From positions 310,001 to 374,000 of the forward strand of contig JAFJTR010000004.1 in the NCBI GenBank assembly GCA_022559985.1: DNA of 64,000 bases, in the 5' to 3' direction. Shown one piece after another: positions 1-9,226 of the stretch. Below the pieces are notes generated by a model that was given only the letters and a program-made list of their open reading frames with translations, was not told where the DNA came from and ran no database searches. Position 1 is the first letter of the stretch; the number at the start of each line of letters is the position of its first letter. The position numbers and the translations under genes were made by a program. The stretch is from Parastagonospora avenae f. sp. tritici 18332-5. Lineage: Eukaryota > Ascomycota > Dothideomycetes > Pleosporales > Phaeosphaeriaceae.

Positions 1-670
1 CGAATGCGAATAAATCAACGCCGCTATCGACGTCCACCATCGTCAAATCATACTTCACGGCCGTGACAGCCTCATGCGGTGTCGCGTTGGGTCTCAATGC
101 TCTCGTGCCCCGGCTGAAGAGCCTCTCGCCCAGCGCGAAAATAGTAGCCAGCCGCCTAGTCCCCTTTGCAGCCGTCGCCAGCGCAGGTGTGCTCAACGTG
201 TTCCTGATGCGCGGCGAAGAGATCCGCCAAGGCATCGACGTCTTCCCCGTCTTGACCGAAGACGAGAAGCAAAAAGTCGAAAGCGGCGAGCTCGAGTACA
301 AATCACTGGGCCGAAGCAAGAAGGCTGCCACACTTGCCGTTGGAGAAACCGCAATCAGTCGCGTGCTGAATGCGACACCGATCATGGTCCTGCCGCCCTT
401 GGTTCTGGTCAGGTTGCAGAAGACAGATTGGCTCAAGCAGAGGCCGCGAATGGTGACGCCGGTTAACTTGGGTGAGTCGGGGAAATGCTGAGGGCGGTGC
501 GTGTAAGCTAATACCACACAGGACTCATTCTCACAACATCCATCTTTGCACTGCCGCTTGCGCTGGCTGCGTTCCCGCAGAGACAGGCTGTGGGTGCTAC
601 GACGCTGGAGCCTGAATTTCATGCGAAGGGCGGGAAGGATGGGATGGTAGAGTTTAACCGTGGTATCTAA
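1..670 (+). CDS. FSF1: Sideroflexin (mitochondrial carrier), 3' part
   Basis: C-terminal part of a sideroflexin/tricarboxylate-carrier family protein, a multi-pass inner mitochondrial membrane protein; animal SFXN1 carries serine for one-carbon metabolism. The gene enters from the left edge, the first complete codon being at 3. The exon ends at 471, a 50-nt GT-AG intron runs 472-521 (branch-like GCTAATAC near 508), and the last exon runs from 522 to a TAA at 668-670, giving 205 visible residues. Family landmarks are the NANKSTPLS segment, the SYFTAVTASCGVALGLNAL helix, RLVPFAAVASAGVLNVFLMR followed by a basic/acidic loop, the SRVLNATPIMVLPPLVLVRL helix, and a final helix ending FPQ. The family is normally about 320 residues, so roughly the first third lies outside the window. 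The symbol follows yeast naming; the substrate in this organism is inferred only. Confidence 0.93.
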
Positions 671-1374
671 TGGGTGGTGTCATGTGCGAGTAGAGTATAA
701 CCCACGGTTCTACTAATGGGTGCAATGCAAGGGGCAAATATGAGCGTGAAGCTTCCTGCTGCCCCAGAAGAAATGATTTGACTTTGCTAGCAATATGCAC
801 GTGTCTACTAAGTCGAAATTTCCTCTCAAGAACAATGTTAGTTGGCGATGCAATGATGCTGTGTGAACGTGGAAGGAAGCTATAAAAAAGAAAGACGGAA
901 GACGGAGAAATGCAGCTTCTCATTGGTCAGGATGCGCAACTCACACTTCCACGCTGCACGCAACACGGAAGCCTATTATTGAGATGAGAACACATTATGT
1001 TTGATGCTGTGGGCTATCTAGGCATCAGTTAAAACAGGTCGAACGGTGATAAGGCGTTTCAAGTATCGTGGTCTGGCGTCGATTCGGCGACGTCAATGTG
1101 GCCTTTGTGAGCCAAAGAGCCAGGTGTCGAATTTAAGCCTCGAATCATTTAAGCTCCACCCACGCCGAGACGATTCACGACTTGTCGTTTCTGTTCCACA
1201 ACACGTGTGAACATTGGCTCTCACATTCTGCTCTCTGGGATAGATTCCCGTTTCCTTCTTTTCTCCACCGAATTGCCCTCGACTTTCAACTCACCCCGCG
1301 AAGTCCGCGACTTCCCCACACTACGTACGCAGGTACCCGCACAACTCACCACGTTGCGCATACCGACACACAAC
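671..1374. other. Intergenic region and LHS1 5' leader
   Basis: About 700 bases between the sideroflexin stop and the Lhs1 start. It should hold the sideroflexin 3' UTR and the Lhs1 promoter and leader. A palindromic GACGTC (about 1089-1094) and an ACACGTGT (about 1200-1207) are the only core motifs I could pick out. Such cores are bound by bZIP or bHLH factors, and Lhs1 is a target of the unfolded-protein response in yeast, but neither site matches a defined UPR element well enough to claim it. No convincing gene is present. Confidence 0.4.
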
Positions 1375-4300
1375 ATGGCGCCGCCCGGCCGTCGGAGAGC
1401 ACAGCTCTCGCCCGCCACAATCCTCCTCGGGCTCTTCTTCCTCTTCTCGTCCACCGCCTCCGCTGCATCTGCAGTCCTGGGTGTGGATCTGGGCACCGAA
1501 TACATCAAAGCCGCGCTCGTCAAGCCCGGTGTTCCGCTCGAGATTGTCCTCACCAAGGACTCGAAACGCAAAGAGACGTCCGCCGTAGCATTCAAGCCCT
1601 CCAAGAGCGGACCCCTGTCCGCTGGTTCATACCCGGAGCGCTTCTATGGCGGTGACGCTATCGCCCTACAGGCTCGATTCCCCGCCGACGTATACCCAAA
1701 CCTAAAGCACCTCCTCGGAGTGCCGCTTGACAGCGAGATTGTTGGCGTGTACAAGGAGCGATACCCTGCCCTAGATGTTGTATCCACAGAGGACCGCAAG
1801 ACGGTCAGCTTCAACGACGCCGCATTCGCTGCTGGCTCAGAGAAGCCCTTCTCCGTCGAAGAGCTGTTGGCTATGGAATTGAAGAACGTACGGGAGAACG
1901 CAAAGGCACTGGCAGGCAAGGGCTACGATGTCCAGGACGTCGTCTTCACCGTCCCGCCCTTCTACACGGTCGCCGAGAGGCGCGCTCTCGAGGTCGCGGC
2001 ACGTCTGGCTGGCATGAAAGTCCTCAGCGTAGTTTCGGACAGCTTGGCTGTTGGTATCAACTACGCGGTTAGCAGGACGTTCCCGGACATCACAAAGAAA
2101 GGCAAAGCTGAGATCAACATGGTCTTCGACATGGGCGCTGGATCCACCTCTGCCACCATTCTCCAGTTCGCTGGCAGGAGTGTCAAGGATGTCGGCAAGC
2201 GCAACAAGACCATCCAAGAGGTTCAGGTTCTTGGTGTCGGCTGGGACAAGACCCTTGGCGGTGACGCTCTCAACTCGCTCATTGTCGACGACATTGTCTC
2301 TACCTTTGTTGCCCTCCCTGGCGCAAAGAGCGCATCCATTACCGCAGAGCAAGTCAAGGCCCATGGACGCACGGCGGCTAAGCTCTTCAAGGAGGCCGAG
2401 CGCATCCGTCAAGTTCTGAGCGCCAACAGCGAAACGTCTGCATTCTTTGAGGGTCTCTACGAGGATGTCGATCTCCGCTACAAGCTCTCGCGCGCCACTC
2501 TCGAGAAGCTCACCTCTGATGTGGCCGCCAGAGTCGATGTGCCCATCGAGAATGCTCTCAAGGCCGCTGGTCTAACCTGGAAAGACATCGATTCAGTCAT
2601 TGTTCACGGAGGCGCAACACGTACTCCTTTCGTCCAGAACCGCCTCGAGAAGCTTGCAACCAAGGCTAAGATCCGAGCCAATGTCAACTCCGATGAGGCT
2701 GCTGTGTTCGGTGCCGCCTTCAAGGCTGCGGGTCTCAGCCCATCGTTCCGCGTGAAGGAGATCCGTGACATCGACACTCAGGGTTATGAACATGGTATCC
2801 AGTACAAGTTCAACCTCAAGGACCGCGACCAGAAGATCTTCACGCCTAACACCAAGCTGGGTGTGACCAAGGATTTGCCTTTCCAGATGATGGGCGAGTT
2901 CGAGTTTGAAATCTACCAGTCAATTTCGGGTGCCAAGGGCGCTGTCAAGGAGCCTGTTCTCCACTTCCAGAGCGGCAACCTCACGAGGGTCGTCACCAGG
3001 ATGATTGACGATCAGAAGTGCGACCGCGACTCTTTCAACAACTTCGTTCAGGTCAGGTTGAGCCCTATCACCGGTACCCCAGAGGTACTATCGGCATGGG
3101 TAACTTGTGAGACTGAGTCTGTGGACGCGAAGGGCGGCATCGTCGATGGTGTCAAGAACCTGTTCGGTATGGGCGGCAAGAAGGACCAGGAACCACTGAA
3201 GGATGGTGAGAGTGCCTCGGAGTCGTCTTCGTCTTCCAAGGCATCCAAATCTGCCAAGTCTGGCAAGTCTTCTTCGACCTCTTCTTCAGCAGCGGCTGAG
3301 AGCAGCGATGCTGCCGATGCTGAGCCAAAGAGGAAGGTTGTCAGGTCTGCGATCACGTACGACGTCAAACAGCTCGGCTACGAGAAGCACCCTCGCAAGG
3401 AGCTGAAGAGGATGCAGGACAGGTAAGATATTGACGAAGTTTTACGTTTGATCAGCAGCTAACAGCATACAGACTCGCCGCGTTCGACCACTCAGACAAG
3501 TCCCGTCGTGTGCGTGAGGAGGTTCTGAACTCCCTTGAGGCCTTCACCTACCGCGCTCGCGACTATCTTGAGGATGAATCCTTTATCGGAGCTTCCATTG
3601 CCGCTGTCCGAACCACGCTCGAAGAGAAGCTCAGGGCTGCCTCTGACTGGCTCTACTCTGAGGGTACTGAAGCTGGCGAGAAGGAGCTCAAGGCCAAGCT
3701 ACAGGAGCTCGAAGACATTGTCAACCCTGTTCTGAAGCGCAAGACTGAGGCCATCAAGCGCCCCGACGCCATCAAGGAGCTCAAGGACACCATCGCCCAT
3801 ATCCAGGAGGTCTCTCAGCTTGTCGACGGTCAGATCAAGACTCAAATCCAGGAGAGCTCCAAGAGCAGCGAAGCGGTCGCCGCTGCCTCCAAGGCATCTG
3901 CCACTCCCTCCCCCTCCGCCAAAGACGAGCTTGACGAGCTCGAGGAGGGCGATGTCTCTTCCTCCGCTGAACCCGCTGAGCCCGAGATCACCGAGGTCCC
4001 CACCATCTACACCGAAAACGACCTAAAGAAGGTACAAGACACCCTCTCCTCGTCGCAGAAATGGCTCGAGGAGAACGAAGCCAAGCAAGCCAAACTCGGC
4101 CCCACCGACGACCCAGCCTTCACCGTCAAAGACCTCCAAGCCGAGAAGAAGCGCATCGACGACGTCGTCATGGACATGATGATGAAGAAGATGCGCCACT
4201 TCAAGCCCCCCGGCCAGCAGAAGCCCAAAGCCTCCACCAAGCCTAAGCCCAAGAAGGCCAAGAAGCCCGCGGCGCCGAAGAAAGACGCCGCCGGTGAAGC

Positions 4301-4532
4301 CCCCACCGACGAGGAACTCCAGGAGGCGCTGAAGAAGGCGGGTGTTGACTCCGACAAGATCAAGTTGAAGAACTTTGGCCACAAGGATACGATGACGGAT
4401 GAGATGGGCCGCAAGTTGAAGAAACTCAATATCAATGAGGATTCGAGCGAGGAGGATATTTTGAGGGCGATTGATGAGTTAACGAAAGAGCAGGCTGGGA
4501 AGGAGGAGGGGGAGAAGCACGATGAGCTTTGA
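1375..4532 (+). CDS. LHS1: ER lumenal Hsp70-like chaperone/nucleotide exchange factor Lhs1 (GRP170/HYOU1 type)
   Basis: Large ER Hsp70 that helps protein translocation and folding and acts as nucleotide exchange factor for BiP/Kar2. Exon 1 is 1375-3422, a 50-nt intron is 3423-3472 (GTAAGA...CATACAG), exon 2 is 3473-4532; 1035 residues. The start at ATG 1375 is preferred over the longer open frame from 1207 because it places a signal peptide first (basic APPGRRR, then ILLGLFFLFSSTASA). The Hsp70 ATPase domain begins directly after it with VLGVDLGTEYIKA; phosphate-binding segments VFDMGAGSTSATI and VIVHGGATRTPFVQ follow. A Ser-rich acidic loop (coded about 3200-3300), a helical exon-2 part and a Lys/Pro/Ala-rich tract (coded about 4220-4290) are typical of the Grp170 branch. 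The protein ends HDEL, the fungal ER-retention signal. It is slightly longer than yeast Lhs1 (about 880) and close to human HYOU1 (about 1000). It is convergent with the next gene. Confidence 0.95.
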
Positions 4533-4837
4533 GTGAGGTGGGTTGAAGCCACTTAGGTGGGAGTGTGTATATGACATTGCGAGTGTGAAGCATCTTTTTT
4601 GGGAGTCTTTAGAATATGTGTGGAAAGAATTAAGACTCTGATTCAACGTATTGGATATTTGGTGGATTGCATTGTTCATGTTGTATGCGCATGTTGTGCA
4701 TGACTTGGGGACAATCCCACAGTGGCCAGGCCTTTGATCAAGTCGAGCGTCGAACCGAACTGAACCGAAGATACAAACAGGTTGCTGGGCAAACGAGAAA
4801 GCGCATAATGGCTACAAAGCCCCTGCAATCTATTTCG
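4533..4837. other. Convergent 3' intergenic region
   Basis: Short spacer between two convergent genes. It is expected to contain the two 3' UTRs. An AATAAA lies at about 4854, just inside the opposite gene's end. I see no gene in it. Confidence 0.4.
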
Positions 4838-5652
4838 CTATCTTCGGCGAACAATAAATTTATCCTTACCTCGTAATAAAATATAAGACGAGCTTTGTGG
4901 TATACTCGACCTAGTGGCGCTTCTTGCGGGAGCTTTTCTCGGCTCTCTACATTCGCGGAGAGATTCCTCCTCGACCTTCAACGCTCCATATATGTGGTCC
5001 ATAGCCTCTCTGCGGCGTTTGAATGCCTTGCCTTTGAGGACTCGAGCGCCCTGTGCATGATAAATATGTATGACAACTTTTTCACGATCTCTTTGGCTTT
5101 TCTCAACACTAACCACTGGCCCCTTGTTATCGTACCATAGGTAAAGCCTGGCAGCTAGTTCTATACGCTTTCATGAGCCAGTGTTGCGTTGCGTAGACGA
5201 TATAGCTTACCTGTGATATCCTTTCGCAGGCTCATTTCGTTGGGAGAACCTCGGGCCTTTCTGTCTGTCATGTCGCGCCATTCCGCAGAATCTGGGCTCT
5301 CCTTCAGGGAGAAGTGATTTCTACTTTTCTCTTGTTCTTTACGAGCGCTATCTGCAGCTGGCCTGGTTCCCAACTGTACTATGAGGTGATGAAACGCATC
5401 TATAGGATTTTGGTGTCTCCCAACTTCCTTTTCAATTAAGGGGCTATCAGCGCGGGCCTTGTTGACGATGCAACGAGAGAATCGTTCTCCTTGCGTTTCA
5501 AGCCGCACTTCAGGAGCACATGTTTCATTTGGTGTAAAGGCACCAAGTACGAGGTTCCCTACTTTGCTGCGTAGTTCCCCATCGAAGAACTCAAGGTTGG
5601 TAGCGGGTATCGCGGAGCTAATAGAGAATATGTCGCTTTCCTTGCTGGCCAT
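4838..5652 (-). CDS. Hypothetical protein, two exons
   Basis: Not a family I recognise. On the minus strand exon 1 is 5652-5211, a 50-nt intron is 5210-5161 (GTAAGC...GTATAG) and exon 2 is 5160-4838, giving 254 residues. The split codon joins to GEL and both flanks keep one frame, which supports the intron. The open frame extends to a GTG at 5670; I chose the first ATG (MASKESD). The first half is acidic and soluble (EFFDGELRSKVGN, IDAFHHLIVQLGT). The second half is strongly basic: LYLWYDNKGPVV, then KGKAFKRRREAMDHIYGAL and a C-terminus ending in RRR. There is no signal peptide or membrane segment. It is divergent from the UCH37-type gene, with about 690 bases between. The short AREA-like and basic stretches suggest nucleic-acid or protein binding, but that is a guess. 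Confidence 0.65.
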
Positions 5653-6341
5653 TGCTATCTCGTATGTCACCTCACGGAGGGGATGCCTTTATCAGGTCCG
5701 GGTATGAAGCTCGTCTGTCGAAGTTTTATTAGAGGTTTGCAATTCGTGGGAGCTGATAGGAAGCCTATGTAAATACAAGGACTGAGTACAGGCTTCATGT
5801 ACTTATATACAACAAATGGGTCCAGTGTCTAGACTCGCAAGTCTGCCCCGATGACAGGTATCAATCATCGTGACTCTACGGCCGCGTTGAGTGTCATTCG
5901 TGACACAGAATTGAACGCCGCAAGTCATTTCGAGTAACAGAACAGCTAAGCATAAGGCTTTCGAGCCAGAAGAACAAGTGTCCAAGTGCTCCGGATTCAC
6001 TTTCGTGTGAAGACATGGAAAAGTTCCACGATGTGTGTAGCATGTTGTCAGTCATTAAGCGACATGTCATAATGTGAAGGCTGGAGTATATTCCGAGGGC
6101 CAATGAAGGTCATAGCTCAGGTTCATTACACCGAGAGATTTGTCTGTATTCATTGTCGCAAAGAACCCTGATGCTAGTTGTTGATCCCACATCTTCCGGT
6201 TGTGATCGGAATCGTTCCGAATGCGCTAGTCATGCACGGACCGACCGTAACTCCGCCGCGGGCGCCTGCATTGAGGTAAAGCTCGCCGATTGACAACACA
6301 TCACAAACACCAACTCTACTGGGAGATTCCTCGCCACAGTC
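5653..6341. promoter_or_regulatory. Divergent intergenic/promoter region
   Basis: About 690 bases between two divergently transcribed genes, so both core promoters must lie here. I could not identify a specific binding site. Small open frames on the minus strand (about 5800-6100) show no coding character. Confidence 0.35.
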
Positions 6342-7431
6342 ATGTCTGGAGGCTGGAATACCATAGAGTCCGATGCCGTGTGTAGACCTTCGCCTTTCTT
6401 ACAATGAACGCCACTGACATCTTCAGGGCGTATTCACATATCTAATCGAGAAGCTCGGCGTTAAGGATGTACAATTCGAAGAGCTCACAACGCTTGAGGC
6501 CTCGGAACTTGAGCAGCTAGGCACGGTCTATGGCGTGATATTCCTCTTCAAGTACCCCACCGGCGAAGCACGCGGCGAGACACCGAAAGATGGCACATAT
6601 GACCATGAGGCGGCAAATAACATCTTCTTCGCGGCGCAAACCATACAAAATGCTTGCGGCACTCAGGCAATAGTGTCGCTTCTGCTCAACCGGGAGAAGG
6701 AAGTCAACATTGGCAAAGAACTGAAAGAGTTCAAGGAGTTTGCCGGAGAGTTCCCGCCAGAGGTTCGTTGAGTCAGCAATGCGCCTCAGACTCAGTGGCT
6801 AAGATACATACAGCTACGAGGAGAGACGCTCTCAAACTCGGATCTCATTCGGGAAACACACAACTCCTTCGCGCGATCCTCTCCCTTCATCGACGAGACG
6901 CAACGAACCGCGACCGAAGATGACGACGTTTACCACTTTATCGCGTAAGTACGCTCTGCCCACCCCAGAAATTAGAGAAACTCACAGTAATTTAGTTATA
7001 CGTCAATAAACAACACCCTATACGAACTCGACGGCCTCCAGCCCGCCCCGATCTCGCACGGCGCATGCAAACCCACCGAATTTCCCACCAAGATTATCCC
7101 TGTCCTCCAACGCCGCATCGCCCGCTACCCCGCCACCGAAATCCGCTTCAACCTTATGGCTTGTGTGCGCGACCTGCGTATCCGCGCCCGCGAAATCGGT
7201 GACGAGGAGGAGCTTGAGCAACAAGAAGACAGGCGCGCGCAATGGTTGTGGGAGAACTCGCTGCGAAGACACAACTTTGTCGGTTTCATCAGCGAGCTGT
7301 TGAAGGGCGTCGTGGCTGCGAAGCTGAAGGAAGGTAACGGTGCGTACGACAAGTGGGTTGAGGAGGCGAAGGGGAGGAGTCGGAAGAGAAGGGAGGACGC
7401 GAGGAAGCAAGGGATAGCTAGTGAAGATTGA
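6342..7431 (+). CDS. uch2: Ubiquitin C-terminal hydrolase, UCH37/UCHL5 type
   Basis: Peptidase family C12 deubiquitinase that trims ubiquitin at the proteasome 19S particle. Four exons join in frame: 6342-6377, 6427-6762, 6814-6944 and 6996-7431 (introns 49, 51 and 51 nt; the second donor, GTTCGT, is weak), giving 312 residues (human UCHL5 329, S. pombe Uch2 300). The N-terminus reads GWNTIESDAGVFTYLIEKLG, the family opening. Catalytic Cys is about residue 89 in QNACGTQA, catalytic His about 165 in DDDVYHFIAY, and the Asp about 180 in LYELDGLQ, all at the spacing of the human enzyme. The C-terminal helical part (ULD-like, with HNFVGFISELLK and a Lys/Arg-rich tail) is what binds the proteasome in relatives, separating it from the shorter Yuh1/UCHL1 class. 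It stands alone, with no related neighbour. Confidence 0.94.
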
Positions 7432-8231
7432 GGTGGTCGTGTGGTAAGGGGGGAGAGGTGGATGTGATCATGATAACGGCAGGATATGAATATGATACAA
7501 TGACCCCATGCGAGCTGACTGGCAAGAGAAGTGTTGAGAAGAATTGGTTGCACATGGTGCTGATCAAATGCTTTATGGCAAGATGGATAGTAGGATCATA
7601 TCAACAGACTAGAACGACTGCGCCAAAAGACCGCGGGTGTGTCTGGATGCTGGTAAGCAGACAAATCGTGTATTGCCACTCAAGTGTCATCCCCTAAATC
7701 ACCTGAAGAGTACATTTCATCTAGATCAGCATGCAATCTCACAATTGAGTCTTGCCCTAGCTGTCCTAATTTCTCCTTGATTATGTATCAAGTTTCGAAC
7801 GCAAGAATAATGATCGATATCACGGTCAGGGTATCTTAGAGCTTTGTTTTCCACTTGGAGGTTGATATCATCTAGGTCAATTAACAATCCAGCTTGCCAT
7901 CGATCGCTGTCACTGCGCTGGTGGCAGATGCAACGTGTTCGAGCTGTACCTTTTCGTTCCCCCAAGATTATTCTTTCATACCATTCCTAGATTGGAGATA
8001 TCCGCAGCCATCTATACAATGGTCCCATTTGCTGTCATGTGTTATGTGTGAACCGAATTCTCTGCTCATTGTCCACCTTCACCTGCATGGCAACATTGCT
8101 TGGCACGTGCGGCACAGATCCTCCGACCCCCGGCCTCTCAAACATAGAACCTGTTCAACACTCTTCTCTTTCCCGAGAACTCTTCCTGAACGACACGACC
8201 CAACCTGCTACATCTAATCAACGTCGATAGC
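7432..8231. other. Intergenic region
   Basis: About 800 bases after the UCH37-type gene. Short open frames occur on both strands (for example minus strand 7965-7726), but none has recognisable similarity or a supported start. It presumably holds the promoter of the coiled-coil gene that follows. Confidence 0.35.
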
Positions 8232-8734
8232 ATGGCACTCCCGCGCAACCAAGGTCAAGATGGCGAAACGACCGACCCAGCCATTCGAGCACAGGTGATA
8301 GCTCTCAATGAGGAACTCGCAGTCACGTAGAAGCTACTAAAGGAAACCCTCGCCACCACCAAGGAACTGCTCGACAGGGACGGTGGCGAGCAGTCTTTTC
8401 ATCCCGAGGTGCGCGCTGCTGCTAGGGCGCTCGCTGCTCTCGATGCTCCCACTCCCCTCAAGATCCAAATCAAAGCCGAAGAAGCTCGTCTGAAGCGCAA
8501 TCTGGCCCAGCTTGCGTTGAAGCAGGCTCTTGCGCGCAAGCTGGAGGCTGACAATCACGAGCTGGAGGCTGATATACGCGAGCTGGAGGCTGATAAGCGC
8601 AAGCTCATGACTGATATCAAGGTAAGTAAATGACCTTGAAGCGCTATCTGTGAGACTATATGATCACCATATGTTGCCAGAGGCTCGAGGCGGCCAAGGA
8701 CAACTTCGGACGCCCGAAACCTGGGGATATCTAA
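8232..8734 (+). pseudogene. Small coiled-coil protein gene interrupted by an amber codon
   Basis: An ATG at 8232 opens a frame that meets TAG at 8328-8330 (codon 33) and then continues open to a GTAAGT donor at 8622. A 59-nt intron (8622-8680) and exon 8681-8734 complete a 147-codon frame ending in TAA. The reading is coiled-coil before and after the amber: ALNEELAVT, stop, KLLKETLATTKELL. It later has three perfect heptads (KLEADNH-type, ELEADIR, ELEADKR) encoded by a 21-bp tandem repeat at 8541-8603. No in-frame ATG follows the stop until near the end, so internal restart would not save the protein. The alternatives are a 36-nt in-frame intron (8295-8330, GTGATA...CGTAG), which is very short for a fungus, or an unseen 5' exon. 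CAG to TAG is a one-base change. The function is unknown. Confidence 0.5.
8541..8603 (+). repeat. 21-bp tandem repeat, three copies (coiled-coil heptads)
   Basis: Units begin at 8541, 8562 and 8583 with CTGGAGGCTGA and each encodes one LEAD-containing heptad. Because the unit is 21 bp, copy-number change keeps both the reading frame and the coiled-coil register. Confidence 0.85.
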
Positions 8735-8744
8735 GGGCTACACG

Positions 8745-8942
8745 GGTCGGAAAGCACGGATGATGTGATACTCTGAAGCTGTACACAGTACCATTAGACT
8801 TCAAGTACAACGATAACGCTCTGCGAATACCTTCAGGCTATCGGATGGGCTTCCCGGAAAGCATCCAGAATATGATACTCTGAAGCTGTACATAGTACCA
8901 TTAGACTTCAAATGCGACGATGGCAATCTGCGTACACCTCCC
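8745..8942 (+). repeat. Direct tandem duplication, about 107-bp unit, two copies
   Basis: The stretch beginning GGAAAGCA at 8749 recurs at 8856, an offset of 107 bases. Both copies contain TGATACTCTGAAGCTGTACA, then TAGTACCATTAGACTTCAA with one change, then a looser CGATNNC..CTGCG end. The duplication starts just after the TAA of the coiled-coil gene and lies between it and the convergent gene at 9227. It is non-coding as far as I can see. Confidence 0.8.
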
Positions 8943-9226
8943 GGCCACTAGATCCGCATCCACCTAACCACCCCCCATTTCACTGACCATCATCTCGCTT
9001 CACTCAAACAACACTGCAATAATGATCCTTGTTCATATTGATTCATTTCATTGATGTGACTATCTACTATCTATCTACTATCCTGCTCCATCCATGCAGC
9101 ATACTCGCTCGCTCAAATGCAGACAAAAAGGAACAAAATGGATATCTGGGAAACGATCATTACACATAAGAGTTATGTACGTGGGGTTCATAGAACGTGA
9201 AGGGATGGCGGGGTGATGAGATGACA

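Noticed and set aside
1207..1374. N-terminal extension of Lhs1 in the same open frame
   Set aside because: Starting at ATG 1375 puts a signal peptide first, as an HDEL-ending ER protein needs; the extension would bury it.
1837..2412. Minus-strand frame of 191 codons inside Lhs1
   Set aside because: Lies fully antisense to conserved Hsp70 sequence; open by codon bias.
4007..4552. Minus-strand frame of 181 codons, rich in Phe/Leu/Ser
   Set aside because: Antisense to the Lys/Glu/Asp-rich tail of Lhs1, which explains the composition.
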